The notes under the pieces are model-generated. The model saw only the letters and a list, made by a program, of their open reading frames with translations, had not been told where the DNA came from and did not search any database. Below, piece by piece: positions 47,911-57,153 of a stretch of 64,000 bases of DNA. Both the position numbers and the translations under genes were made by a program. Numbering within the stretch: position 1 is the stretch's first letter; each line of letters begins with the position of its first letter. Source of the stretch: Bacillus sp. (in: firmicutes) (GTDB lineage: Bacteria; Bacillota; Bacilli; Bacillales; Salisediminibacteriaceae). The stretch is from positions 1-64,000 of the forward strand of contig JAJOJL010000146.1 in the NCBI GenBank assembly GCA_021208645.1. The letters are read 5' to 3'.

Positions 47911-49515
47911 TTATCCCTCTAAATCTCTTTTCCTATAACCAACAAATCCCATCACAGCTAACACCATCGCCAACCCAGTCAAAATCAAAATTGCTCCATA
48001 ACTCAATTCTTCTACTGGAATTTGCGGAATATGGCCAAATGGGGTTAGATTAGCCAACCACTCTGGAAACTGCAATAATCCTCCTAAGTATACAACAAAG
48101 AATGAATAACCAAGGTATAACCAAATAAAGCTAGTAAACCTAGGTAGCAGTCCCACCAGTAACACTACCAAGCCTATCAAAACCCATATTGCAGGTAAAT
48201 ATACCATGGCCGCTCCTAAAAACGTAGATAGGGGAATTGGATCGTCCATCACAGGAACAGATGCGGACCACAGACCAAAGGCAGCCAAGAATTGCATGAC
48301 AACTGCTGTGACTAAACCAACGACGAGGTAACTCCCCATTAATTTTGTTCTAGAAACAGCTCTAGCTAAAACATGCTCTGTACGATTCTTTTTCTCTTCC
48401 CCTTTTAGTTTGAGAATGGTCATGAGCACTGGTGCTGTGGCAAGTAAGGAGATAATCACCATAATTAACGTCATGAATTGTTCCGTTAATGAAAACCCTT
48501 CTACTGGGGAGAGCATCTGCTCCATCATTTCAATATCTGCAAAAAAAGCGTCTAAATCCCCAAACACGGACCCATAAGAGACACCTAATACAAACATACC
48601 AATCGCCCACGAAATCAAAGCGGTTTTTTGGATCCGAAAAGCTAACCCCATCGGGCTTAAAAGGAGGGCTGATGCATGAGTCCTGCCTTTCCTTGTTGGT
48701 AAAAATCCCGCCGTTAAGTCTCTAATACTGTTTAAGTAAAAGGCGAGTCCTATTAACACAGCAGATACACCAAGAGTAAGGAAAATCGGCCACCAGTAGT
48801 TATTCACATACACTTCAGCACCTAAAATCCAACCAAGGGGAGACGCCCAGGATAACGCTTCATTACTTACATCTCCAACGGCACGGAGAATATAAGCAAA
48901 AATCAAAACGCCCATGGCAAGGCCGATCGTCCCCCTAGAGCTTTCTGACAACTGTGCAAACAAAGCAGTCAGTCCTGCAAAGAAAATTCCAGTTGCACCG
49001 AGGGCTGCACCATATAATAAGGATCCATGTAGATCCATGCTTTCAATGCCTAAGGCATATAAACTGAAACCAGTCAATAAAGCTAAGACAATATTTGTTC
49101 CTACCAAAACAAGAATTGTTGCCGTTAAACTAGTCAACCTTCCTGTCGGTAATGAACGGATCAACTCAATCCGACCATCTTCCTCATCTTGCCGAGTATG
49201 CCTAGTAACTAACAAAATACTCATAATTCCAACGGCCATTGCCGTAAATAACAACATTTGATGTGCCATCATGGCTCCAAATGTGTAATTTGCAAGCCCA
49301 TAACCTTGCCCCACCATGGCAATCATAGCTGGGTTGTGCATTGTATCAGCAATTGCCTGCCGTTCCGCATCTGAAGCATATAATCCCGTAAACGCTACTG
49401 CCACTACTACTGTAATAGCAATAATCGAAATGATCCAAACAGGAATACGAATTCGGTCCCTTCGTAACACAAAACGGGTAAAACTAGCGGTCTTTTTAAA
49501 ATATTGGTCTAGCAT
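47911..49515 (-). CDS. ABC-2 type transporter permease
   Basis: A 534-residue membrane protein with about 12 helices in two similar halves, typical of the large exporter permeases related to tetronasin resistance. The cytoplasmic segment TRHTRQDEEDGRIELIRSLPTGR is characteristic. It overlaps the upstream ATPase gene by one base (TGATG), so the two are translationally coupled. It probably exports a drug or toxic lipid-like compound; the substrate is unknown. Confidence 0.87.
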   Translation of the reverse strand: MLDQYFKKTASFTRFVLRRDRIRIPVWIISIIAITVVVAVAFTGLYASDAERQAIADTMHNPAMIAMVGQGYGLANYTFGAMMAHQMLLFTAMAVGIMSILLVTRHTRQDEEDGRIELIRSLPTGRLTSLTATILVLVGTNIVLALLTGFSLYALGIESMDLHGSLLYGAALGATGIFFAGLTALFAQLSESSRGTIGLAMGVLIFAYILRAVGDVSNEALSWASPLGWILGAEVYVNNYWWPIFLTLGVSAVLIGLAFYLNSIRDLTAGFLPTRKGRTHASALLLSPMGLAFRIQKTALISWAIGMFVLGVSYGSVFGDLDAFFADIEMMEQMLSPVEGFSLTEQFMTLIMVIISLLATAPVLMTILKLKGEEKKNRTEHVLARAVSRTKLMGSYLVVGLVTAVVMQFLAAFGLWSASVPVMDDPIPLSTFLGAAMVYLPAIWVLIGLVVLLVGLLPRFTSFIWLYLGYSFFVVYLGGLLQFPEWLANLTPFGHIPQIPVEELSYGAILILTGLAMVLAVMGFVGYRKRDLEG

Positions 49516-50432
49516 CAGGACGCACCTCCAGCTCCTGCATCAGACGCTTTACTAGTCCCTTCATAATGACGCATGAACAAATCTTCCAAGGTTGGAGGGG
49601 CACTTTCCAGTTTCGTTACTCCAAAGGTGCTTATATGCTGGACCACTTTATCTAAGTGCTCCCCATCCACTTGGAATGTATAAGTAGCTCCTTTAGAAAC
49701 CAATTCATGAACGCCTGCTAGCTTTTCCAAACCTGTAATTGGTCGCTGCGCCTCCACCTGCAAATGAGTTCTCGTTAAATGACGAAGATCTGCTAACGAT
49801 CCTGACTCAATGATTTTCCCTTCTCGGATGATCGCTACCCTATCACACAGTTTTTCCACTTCTGATAAAATATGGCTCGACAACAGCACACTTTTCCCTT
49901 CGCTCTTCACTTCCTGAACGTATTCATGGAAAATTCGTTCCATCAACGGGTCCAACCCAGAGGTGGGCTCATCTAAAATATACAGGTCTGCATCAGAAGA
50001 AAATGCAGCAACCAGCGCTACCTTTTGCCGATTTCCTTTGGAATAGGTACGGCATTTCTTGGACGGATCCAAATCAAACCGTTTAATCAGTTCCTCACGA
50101 CGACTTTTATTGTTGCCACCGCGAAGCTTAACAAATAAATCAATGACTTCTCCTCCCGTAAGGTTCGGCCACAAATTCACATCTCCCGGAACATAAGCTA
50201 TTCGCTTATGTATTTCTACAGCGTCCTTCCATGCGTCCATACCAAAAACCTTTGCTTCCCCTGCGTCGGCTTTTAAGATTCCAAGTAATACACGAATCGT
50301 AGTAGATTTACCAGCACCATTTGGGCCAATAAAGCCGAACACTTCCCCTTTGTTAACTTCGATGTTTACGCCATCCAACGCTGTAAATTTCCCAAACCTT
50401 TTTGTAAGATTGCTTGTTTGTAAAACAGTCAT
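49515..50432 (-). CDS. ABC transporter ATP-binding protein
   Basis: A 305-residue ATPase with Walker A GPNGAGKST, signature YSKGNRQKV, Walker B LYILDEPTSGLD and H-loop LLSSHIL. The C-terminal 80 residues are the usual regulatory extension of drug-export ATPases. It is the middle gene of a TetR-ATPase-permease operon. Confidence 0.92.
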   Translation of the reverse strand: MTVLQTSNLTKRFGKFTALDGVNIEVNKGEVFGFIGPNGAGKSTTIRVLLGILKADAGEAKVFGMDAWKDAVEIHKRIAYVPGDVNLWPNLTGGEVIDLFVKLRGGNNKSRREELIKRFDLDPSKKCRTYSKGNRQKVALVAAFSSDADLYILDEPTSGLDPLMERIFHEYVQEVKSEGKSVLLSSHILSEVEKLCDRVAIIREGKIIESGSLADLRHLTRTHLQVEAQRPITGLEKLAGVHELVSKGATYTFQVDGEHLDKVVQHISTFGVTKLESAPPTLEDLFMRHYEGTSKASDAGAGGAS

Positions 50433-50448
50433 CCTCCTATCCCCTCTC

Positions 50449-51079
50449 CTATTTGTAAAAAAGCTTTTTTAAATCGTCAAGATACTCGTAAAATTCCTCC
50501 CATATTGGTCCGTAATCATAGTTGGTTAAATTGATTCCATTGAGACGATGCAAGAGTTCCTTTTCATACCCTTCCATGAACCTGTGGATCATTTTATAGA
50601 TTCTTTCCACCTCTATATCATCCCTGAACAAGCTCGTGTCAATATTACTGTATATTTTCGAGTAGCCTAACGTCCTAAGTTCCATGTATTGCTTTTCTAA
50701 TGCTTTGGGTATTTCAAAATCCTTATTTACTAAAATAGCTCCAAGAAAACTGAATACATAAGGATTCCGCTGATGAACTTCCATCTTAAACTTACCAGCG
50801 AGCTTATAGCGTTCAAAGAAATCCTGCTCCGTTTCATCGATTTTCCCTAAATACTCCTTCAAAATAAACTCCATACTATATTCCACTAAGTAATCAAACA
50901 ATTTTTGCTTTGTTTTAAAATAATAAAACAACATTCCTTTTCCAATCCCTGCATCCTTTACGATCCGGTTGGTGGAAGCCTTATCAAAACCGTGCTCCGC
51001 AAATTCTTTCATAGCTGCATCAAGAATCTGTCTTTTCTTTTCTTGATCCAGATTATCGAACGTTTCTGAAATAGGTCAT
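50449..51079 (-). CDS. TetR-family repressor of the ABC operon (start region unusual)
   Basis: A TetR regulator with the helix-turn-helix STNRIVKDAGIGKGMLFYYFKTKQKLFDYL. The clean frame from ATG 51012 (187 residues) lacks helix 1, but coding continues upstream as SETFDNLDQEKKRQILDAAMKEFAEHGF. That frame reaches an ATT with AAGGAG nine bases before it. The only ATG there (51079) is in another frame and would fit if one T of the TTT run were extra, giving 209 residues. So the start is either a rare ATT, a misread ATG, or ATG 51079 plus a small indel. It probably represses its own operon through the paired operators upstream. Confidence 0.85.
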
Positions 51080-51097
51080 CACTCCTTTCGACCATTA

Positions 51098-51110
51098 GAC
51101 CACACCGGTC
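51098..51110. promoter_or_regulatory. TetR operator 1
   Basis: GACCACACCGGTC is a dyad of GACC and GGTC around five bases, within the longer TAGACCA...GGTC.ACTTAA, 19 bases upstream of the TetR gene. Confidence 0.65.
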
Positions 51111-51130
51111 GACTTAAATATATCATCGTA

Positions 51131-51143
51131 GACCAGACTGGTC
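51131..51143. promoter_or_regulatory. TetR operator 2
   Basis: GACCAGACTGGTC repeats operator 1 exactly 33 bases away, three helical turns, with the same flanks (TAGACCA and GGTCAACTAA). Confidence 0.65.
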
Positions 51144-51482
51144 AACTAATATTTTCCACAAAAATATAACGTGAAACTAACGCATTTCATGTTAATGAAA
51201 GTTATTTCTTACTACATCTTTCATTTACTATATTTCCAAGTGCCACTCATACAAATTAAGTAGTTGTTACAATTTTTCGATTCTCTTCCTTTACACTTAC
51301 TCAGGGATTTGTCCCCACATCTTTCAGCCTACAAAATTGGATTTTCTTAGATATCGATAGAACAATAGATTCATATTAATAGATACCATTTTTTTTCGTA
51401 AAAAATAAAAGGATTTCCCCCGTAATATGACGAAAAGTAAACTGTTAGTTAATCGATTTTTTTACAGAGAAGGGGAAGACAT
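51144..51482. other. Gene-free promoter region
   Basis: About 340 AT-rich bases between the TetR operators and the L,D-transpeptidase gene. AACGTGAAA and TTTCATGTT form an imperfect dyad near 51168-51193. I see no gene here. Confidence 0.5.
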
Positions 51483-52673
51483 GTGTCAACAGATCAACGA
51501 CAACAAGAATTTATACCACGTTCAAAAAAGTACAAAAGAAAACAAAGAAGTAACCAGTTCCTTTACTTAGTATTGATAGGTGTTTCTGTTATTCTCATTG
51601 GAGCTGCATCTACCTATGCTCTCGGTAATTCGAAGGAAAATGCTGAAGCATCAGTTGAGGATCACACCTCTCTTCTACAAGCAAGGGAGATCAGTACAAA
51701 AAGTCCTACAAAGCTACAAGGTAAGGAAACTTCCGAGCTAACCATCATCCATTTGGAAGAAGAAACAAAGGACGAGACTGAGGATAAGGAAGAGTTAATG
51801 GAAGAAGAGGTCATTGACCAAGATTACTCTAAGCATGAGGAAATCAAAGAAGTGGTTCCAATCCAGACAACTGAAAAAGAGAAGCAGGACTCGTCTCTAA
51901 CAAAGCAGCCAGAATTAATTCACTTACCTGAGCTTGTTGTAGATCATGAAGTAAGATTAAAAGAAACGCTCTTTAGTATTACCATGACCTATTTCACATC
52001 GAGCAACTATCTGGACAAGATTGCCCAGTTCAACCAAATTGCAAATCCTTCCACAGATATAAAGGCAGGGATGGTGATTAAAATACCTGACCCTGAGATA
52101 GTTGCCATACATAGAGTCTCCCATGGGGAAACGTTATACAGCATTACGAGGAACTATTATAATACAACTGAACACCTGATCTCCCTTGCTTTATACAATG
52201 AAATAATAGATCCTAAATCAGATGTGAAAGCTGGAATGGATATCACGATTCCTCACCCCCAAAAACTGAGAGATTATGAGCGAAACAATTACGTTATTCA
52301 TATCAATAAAACTACTAATACCCTTAGTGTTTATAGAAATTCTGAACTGGTTCGTCGCTTTCCCGTAGCTACAGGAAGAGATATTTCCCAAACTCCAGAG
52401 GGAATCTTTCAAATTGCCAATAAAGTGGAAAAGCCTTGGTATAATCCAAAGAATATTCCAGGGGGAGCGCCTGAGAATCCCCTAGGCAGTCATTGGCTCG
52501 GGTTAAATGTACCAGGTACAAATAATTTCATTTACGGTATCCACGGAACAAACGATCCATCCTCCATCGGAAACTATGTAAGCTTAGGTTGTATCCGTAT
52601 GCATAATGAAGACGTGCTGTGGATGTACAATACTATTCCACTCAACACATCTGTCTATATTTTTAGAAATTAA
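51483..52673 (+). CDS. L,D-transpeptidase (YkuD) with two LysM domains and membrane anchor
   Basis: A 396-residue wall enzyme that would cross-link or modify peptidoglycan. A basic cytoplasmic start is followed by one membrane helix (about 26-46), an acidic Glu/Lys linker (50-150), two LysM domains (about 152-200 and 208-252) and a YkuD catalytic domain (about 268-395) with H354 (YGIHGTN) and C370 (VSLGCIRMHN). The start is GTG 51483 after GGGGAAG; the ATG two bases earlier is out of frame. Confidence 0.9.
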   Translation: MSTDQRQQEFIPRSKKYKRKQRSNQFLYLVLIGVSVILIGAASTYALGNSKENAEASVEDHTSLLQAREISTKSPTKLQGKETSELTIIHLEEETKDETEDKEELMEEEVIDQDYSKHEEIKEVVPIQTTEKEKQDSSLTKQPELIHLPELVVDHEVRLKETLFSITMTYFTSSNYLDKIAQFNQIANPSTDIKAGMVIKIPDPEIVAIHRVSHGETLYSITRNYYNTTEHLISLALYNEIIDPKSDVKAGMDITIPHPQKLRDYERNNYVIHINKTTNTLSVYRNSELVRRFPVATGRDISQTPEGIFQIANKVEKPWYNPKNIPGGAPENPLGSHWLGLNVPGTNNFIYGIHGTNDPSSIGNYVSLGCIRMHNEDVLWMYNTIPLNTSVYIFRN

Positions 52674-52741
52674 ACAAAGGCATAGGGCCTGAAACTAGAC
52701 ATTAATTCCCTATCGAAAAATACTTCTTCCTTAAACTAAGA

Positions 52742-52784
52742 AAAGGATAGTAACCAAGCTCCATCACCTTGGTTACTATCCTTT
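52742..52784. terminator. Bidirectional terminator
   Basis: AAAGGATAGTAACCAAG and its perfect 17-base complement, with A-rich and T-rich flanks, between convergent genes. Confidence 0.92.
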
Positions 52785-52789
52785 CTTTG

Positions 52790-53762
52790 TCATGCAAAAT
52801 TCCTGCCTTTTCCTGAATCGGTTATTTCAATTAACTCCTCTGGATAGGGATTAAAAAACGTTTGTGAAGCGAGATAAGCATTTTTAAAACGGATAACCCA
52901 AGACTGTAACACACCAACAGGACTGCTTAATGGCACAACATTTTGGCGGTACTGCTCAATCAAGCCGAGAAAATACTGTTTTTCATCTTCACTTAATTTT
53001 TTTGAAAAATAACCCATAACATGATAAAGAACATTGATGTATGCCGTAAACTTAGGTGCCTCTGCCAACAATTCATAAAGCTTTCCCTCATAGTCATGGT
53101 AAAGGGTTTCCGTTTTCCGTTTTTCATGATTAGCGACAATTCGTCCCAGTTCTTTTAGCTTCATCTGATCATAAGCCATAAATAAATACTTGTTTTCCGA
53201 ATGAAACATTAATAAGTCATTATAGCGGTTGTTCTTTTTTATTTCTTTAAACTTAGCAGTCGTAAATAATTTGACCAAGAAATGCTCTCTAATGGAAAAA
53301 TTCTTTAATCGCCCTTCATCTTCAATGGCTAGATGGTGAAACTTTTCTTTCACCTTTTCTCCAAAAATGCCACCTTGTTTCCTCAATGTATGAGCTTTTT
53401 CTAAACCGGTCATCACTTTTGCATCTGTTACGGCACAGCTAGGAGAACGATTTTTTTAAAATAAAGCCGTCAACATCCTTTAATCCATCTAAAAAAGCAG
53501 TTGAAAAAGATTCCATTTTTTCTGTTACATCAGTACCTGTTTCTGGTTGCAAAAGACGTAATCTCTCGTCTGTTTCTACCATTCTTATTGGTTTTCTTGG
53601 TGTGCCAAGTCCAATTTCCACTTCTGGACAAACTGGAATATAAGTCACAAACTTACCGAGTTTCTCAATAAATTTATCAGCTATCTTATCTCCATTAAAT
53701 CGACATGCGTCAAATCCAAGACATTTACTTACTACCACAACAGGTTTCTTCGCTTCATCCAT
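52790..53762 (-). CDS. DUF523-DUF1722 protein, YbgA-like (frameshifted in this sequence)
   Basis: The first part is DUF523 (SKCLGFDACRFNGD, YIPVCPEVEIGLGTPRKPIRMV) and the second is DUF1722 (LVKLFTTAKFKEIKKNNRYNDLLMFHSENKYLFMAY). They are usually fused. Here the frame breaks at seven T (53451-53457). Dropping one base gives GFILKNRSPSCAVTDAKVMTGLE and a 323-residue product. The cysteines of DUF523 suggest a metal or redox site. Function is not established. Confidence 0.87.
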
Positions 53763-53809
53763 GACTACACCTCTCTTGCTCCGTCTAGCTTTTCGTTAAA
53801 GAAACAAAG

Positions 53810-53852
53810 AACGTATACAGGGTCTTACAAAAAAGTAAAACCATGTATGTTT
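53810..53852 (-). terminator. Hairpin downstream of the carotenoid desaturase
   Basis: AAC.TATACA.GGT.TTAC pairs with GTAA.ACC.TGTAT.TT; on the minus strand a T-rich tract follows. Confidence 0.55.
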
Positions 53853-53900
53853 TGATCAGACTTTTATATTATTTCATAAATTTTTCCCATCATACTTTTC

Positions 53901-55478
53901 TTATTTAAAAACGGTCATCCTGTCTTCCTGTTGATGCAGCATTCTTCCATGATCGATTTCTTCATGGATAGGTCTTTCTTTTTTATTATGTTTTGCCATG
54001 ATTAAATTGGACGTAATTCTTGCAGATTCAAAGATGGTTGGTAACCCGCTGCCAGGATGCGTTCCTCCACCGACAAGATACAATCCGTTTAATTCCTTCC
54101 ATTGATTATGTGGTCTAAGATACATCATTTGGTTTAAATTATGGGCAAGATTAAAGGTTGCTCCTTTGAAAATGTATTTCTCCCTTTCCCAGTCGTGAGG
54201 AGTAATTATCTTTTCTTCTTCAATAGAATTCCTTAAATCAGAAATTCCTGTTTTCTTCTCTAATTGTGACCAAACTAAATCACGAAATCCTTCCTTTTCC
54301 TTATCCCAGTCAATATTACTACCATTATTAGGTACTGGTGCAAGAATATAAAGGGGACTTTTTCCTTTTGGCGCCAAGGTTGGATCTGTTACAGCCGCGT
54401 TTTGTACGTAAATAGATGGATCGTCTGAAAGACTAAATGTTTCCGTTATTTCTTCTACATTCCTTCGGTAATCCTCAGCAAATAAAATGGTATGATGGTC
54501 CATCGGTACTTCCCTATCTACCCCGGCATAGATCATGAAGGTAGAGCAGGAATAGTCTTTTTCCTCTAATTTCACGTTAGTATATTTCTTTCGATGCTGA
54601 TCGCCAACCATACGGGAAATACCATAGGCAAAATCTGCGTTCATGACCACTTCATCTGCCACAATTTTATCACCGCTTTCAAGTTCCACTCCCCTAACTT
54701 CCTTCCCTTCCAATATGAGCTTGCTGACTCCAGTATTGAGGTGAATTTCTCCTCCGTTTTCCACAACCACTTTCCCTAAGGCTTCCGTAAGCTTGTTCAA
54801 GCCACCTATTGGGTGATAAATACCGTACTCATACTCCATAAAAGATAGGAAACTAAAGGCACCAGGACATTTCCAAGGAGACATTCCTAAATATTTCGAT
54901 TGGAAGGTAAAAGATAAAAGCAGTCTATCATCATGAAAATAATTAGACAAAACATCATACAAGCTTTTCCCAACGTCCAATGAAGGCAGGGCTTTCAAGC
55001 TTTTTAAGCGAAGATAATCAAAAATTGAATCATGCTTCGCTTGTAAAATCGGGAAAAGGCTGTTTAGTTTCTTTCTTGAATCTTTCATAAACCGTTCATA
55101 CTCACGGCCATAACCTGGAAAGTGGGATTCAACTGTTTCCTTCATTTTTTGTTCATCTCTAGTAGCCTGCATTTGAAAATCGTCAAATGCCACTGTATAC
55201 ATAGGATCGATTTCTTTCATCGTTACATAGTCTTCTAGCTTACGAGCGGAAGCTTCAAAAAGCTCTTCTAAAATATGCGGCATACTAAAAAGGTTGGCCC
55301 AATCAAAAGTGTAATCACCTAAAGAAAAGGCTGAAGTACGGCCACCAATATACGGTTTGTTTTCAAATACCGTTACTTTATACCCCTGTGCTGATAACAT
55401 CATGGCAGAAGCGAGTCCTCCTGGTCCTGCTCCTATGACAACAATTTCTTTCCGTTTCCCCATTTTATTCATCCTCAT
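53901..55478 (-). CDS. CrtN/CrtI-type carotenoid desaturase or oxygenase
   Basis: A 525-residue FAD protein of the phytoene desaturase family. The N-terminal FAD motif is VVIGAGPGGLASAMMLSAQGYKV, followed by PYIGGRTSAF. The C-terminal family motif is LYLVGGGTHPGSGLPTIFESARI. It would act on C30 or C40 carotenes (desaturation or terminal oxidation as in CrtN/CrtNb/CrtP); sequence alone does not settle which. It is transcribed away from the other carotenoid genes from a shared 167-base control region. Confidence 0.88.
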   Translation of the reverse strand: MRMNKMGKRKEIVVIGAGPGGLASAMMLSAQGYKVTVFENKPYIGGRTSAFSLGDYTFDWANLFSMPHILEELFEASARKLEDYVTMKEIDPMYTVAFDDFQMQATRDEQKMKETVESHFPGYGREYERFMKDSRKKLNSLFPILQAKHDSIFDYLRLKSLKALPSLDVGKSLYDVLSNYFHDDRLLLSFTFQSKYLGMSPWKCPGAFSFLSFMEYEYGIYHPIGGLNKLTEALGKVVVENGGEIHLNTGVSKLILEGKEVRGVELESGDKIVADEVVMNADFAYGISRMVGDQHRKKYTNVKLEEKDYSCSTFMIYAGVDREVPMDHHTILFAEDYRRNVEEITETFSLSDDPSIYVQNAAVTDPTLAPKGKSPLYILAPVPNNGSNIDWDKEKEGFRDLVWSQLEKKTGISDLRNSIEEEKIITPHDWEREKYIFKGATFNLAHNLNQMMYLRPHNQWKELNGLYLVGGGTHPGSGLPTIFESARITSNLIMAKHNKKERPIHEEIDHGRMLHQQEDRMTVFK

Positions 55479-55492
55479 TTCTGGTTAATTAG

Positions 55493-55565
55493 TTGACATC
55501 CCTTCAAAAATAAACTATACATAAACTATACAAAAATTAAATATAAGTTATACAAAGTATATACA
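55493..55565. promoter_or_regulatory. Divergent carotenoid promoter with four phased TATACA boxes
   Basis: TTGACA (55493-55498), 17 bases, then TATACA (55516) form a sigma-A type promoter facing the plus-strand genes. TATACA recurs at 55527, 55549 and 55560, spacings 11, 22 and 11, all in the same orientation. The 11-base direct repeats recall operators of the CarH/LitR B12-dependent light sensors. Confidence 0.65.
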
Positions 55566-55645
55566 CACAAACATAAAAAAAGAAACTAAAATGAATCAAA
55601 ATTAACCAATGTTTTTTTACATACAAGAAAAAGGGGAGAAATTCA

Positions 55646-56461
55646 TTGATGATCGATAAATATTTATTTTGCTTTTTCATAGTCTGGTATATTTGCGGGG
55701 TAATTTTACTTACTTTTCAATTGTTGCCTGATTGGCTGGAGTGGGCAAATATCGTTTTTCTCATTACGTCTGGTTTGTTAGGGATCGCTTTTTTCATAAG
55801 AAGTAGTTCTTTGAAAAAGGGGCTTATTGCAGTTGGGGTTATTTTTCTCCTATCTATGGTCATTGAAAGTGTCGGCGTGAAAACAGGCTTGTTTTTTGGT
55901 GATTACATTTATGAAACTTCTTTTGGACCTAAAATAGCAGAAGTTCCCATCACCATCGGATTTGCTTGGGTAATGGTTATTGCCACTTCCCATGTCCTTG
56001 CAGCACCTGTCGCTGAAAAGTTACCTCGATTAAAAGCCATTAGTTATGCTGCATACGGTGCTTTCGTTGCCACCGCATTAGACTTGATCATTGACCCCGT
56101 TGCTTTTGTTGTTAAGGAGTATTGGATTTGGTTAGAGTCTGGGATTTACTACGGAATTCCTGCTTCTAACTTTTATGGGTGGTTTATCTTATCCTTTTGC
56201 CTCCATCTATTTCTCTATGCTTTCTTTCACAAAGGTAAGAAATGGACCAATAACAAAAATGTATATTGGAGGAAGAATATGATTCTGTTGTATGGATTAA
56301 TGACCGGTATGTTCGTTGTCATTGCCTTGGTGAACCAGTTGATTGTTGCCTCTATCCTTTCCATTTTTGCCTTAAGCATCATCTACCTTCTCTATAAAAT
56401 TCTTGGAGAAAGGAGAACGATTACCCATGATCAGTCAAAAGATCAACAATCCACTATTTGA
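55646..56461 (+). CDS. Carotenoid biosynthesis membrane protein, CruF/DUF422 family
   Basis: A 271-residue protein with about eight helices. Family motifs are MVIESVGVKTGLFFGDYIYETSFGPKIAEVPITIGFAWVM, broken here into IESVGVKTGLFFGDY and VPITIGFAWVM, and ATALDLIIDPVA. CruF-type enzymes hydrate the end double bond of acyclic carotenoids. AGAAAAAGGGGAG precedes the start. It overlaps the next gene's start by 35 bases. First gene of the plus-strand carotenoid operon. Confidence 0.88.
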   Translation: MMIDKYLFCFFIVWYICGVILLTFQLLPDWLEWANIVFLITSGLLGIAFFIRSSSLKKGLIAVGVIFLLSMVIESVGVKTGLFFGDYIYETSFGPKIAEVPITIGFAWVMVIATSHVLAAPVAEKLPRLKAISYAAYGAFVATALDLIIDPVAFVVKEYWIWLESGIYYGIPASNFYGWFILSFCLHLFLYAFFHKGKKWTNNKNVYWRKNMILLYGLMTGMFVVIALVNQLIVASILSIFALSIIYLLYKILGERRTITHDQSKDQQSTI

Positions 56462-57107
56462 AAAGGTTTTTTCCACTTACAACACTAGACTTTTAAAAAA
56501 ACATTTTCATAGTATCTATTTAACAAAAGCATCACAAAAACAACAGGGTCTTGCTATTTATCTCATTAATCACAGTTCATGGTGGGATTCCTTAATCCTT
56601 TTTCACTTAAATCAAACTGTTCTCCATACAAAAGCAATTGCCATGATGTCCCAAGATGGTTTATCAAAATTTCCGTTTTTTCAAAAACTTGGTGCCTTCC
56701 CTGTGGACCGTTCTTCTCTCCGTTCCATTGCAGTTGCCCTTAATTACGCAAAAGAACAACTAGAGTCAGGTAGCAGTTTGTTTTTATTCCCACAAGGGGA
56801 TGAATTTCCCCTCGAAAAACGTCCTTTCCGTTTTTTCTCTGGGGCAGCCTATATACACGAAAAACTTCCACATATTCCTGTTGTACCAATTTTGTTTTAT
56901 CATTCTTTACTGCACCATCAATTACCTGAGTGGTTTATTCATATTGGCAAACCATTGGAATTACAGCCATCAGCTAATCGTAAAGAAAAAACATTAGGGC
57001 TAGAAGGGGAGATGGAAATGGAGTTGAACCATTTAAGAAACCTTGTTTTGGAAGAGAAATTCGAAAACTTTAACGTACTTCTTAAAGGAAAAGAAGGGGT
57101 CATGTGA
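56427..57107 (+). CDS. PlsC-type acyltransferase of the carotenoid operon
   Basis: A 226-residue lysophospholipid acyltransferase-like protein with the HX4D motif NHSSWWDS, then GAFPVDRSS and LFLFPQGDEF. In staphyloxanthin-type pathways an acyltransferase esterifies the sugar of a glycosyl carotenoid; the operon context suggests the same here (inference). I choose ATG 56427, which follows AAAGGAGAA, rather than an upstream TTG. Confidence 0.85.
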   Translation: MISQKINNPLFEKVFSTYNTRLLKKHFHSIYLTKASQKQQGLAIYLINHSSWWDSLILFHLNQTVLHTKAIAMMSQDGLSKFPFFQKLGAFPVDRSSLRSIAVALNYAKEQLESGSSLFLFPQGDEFPLEKRPFRFFSGAAYIHEKLPHIPVVPILFYHSLLHHQLPEWFIHIGKPLELQPSANRKEKTLGLEGEMEMELNHLRNLVLEEKFENFNVLLKGKEGVM

Positions 57108-57153
57108 AGGACAGGGAAAGTCTAGGAAATCTCTGATACAAGGGGGAGTGAGC

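Noticed and set aside
52790..53762. Second selenoprotein-type readthrough at the DUF523 break
   Set aside because: The break is a one-base insertion in seven T, not an in-frame TGA; the frame changes across it.
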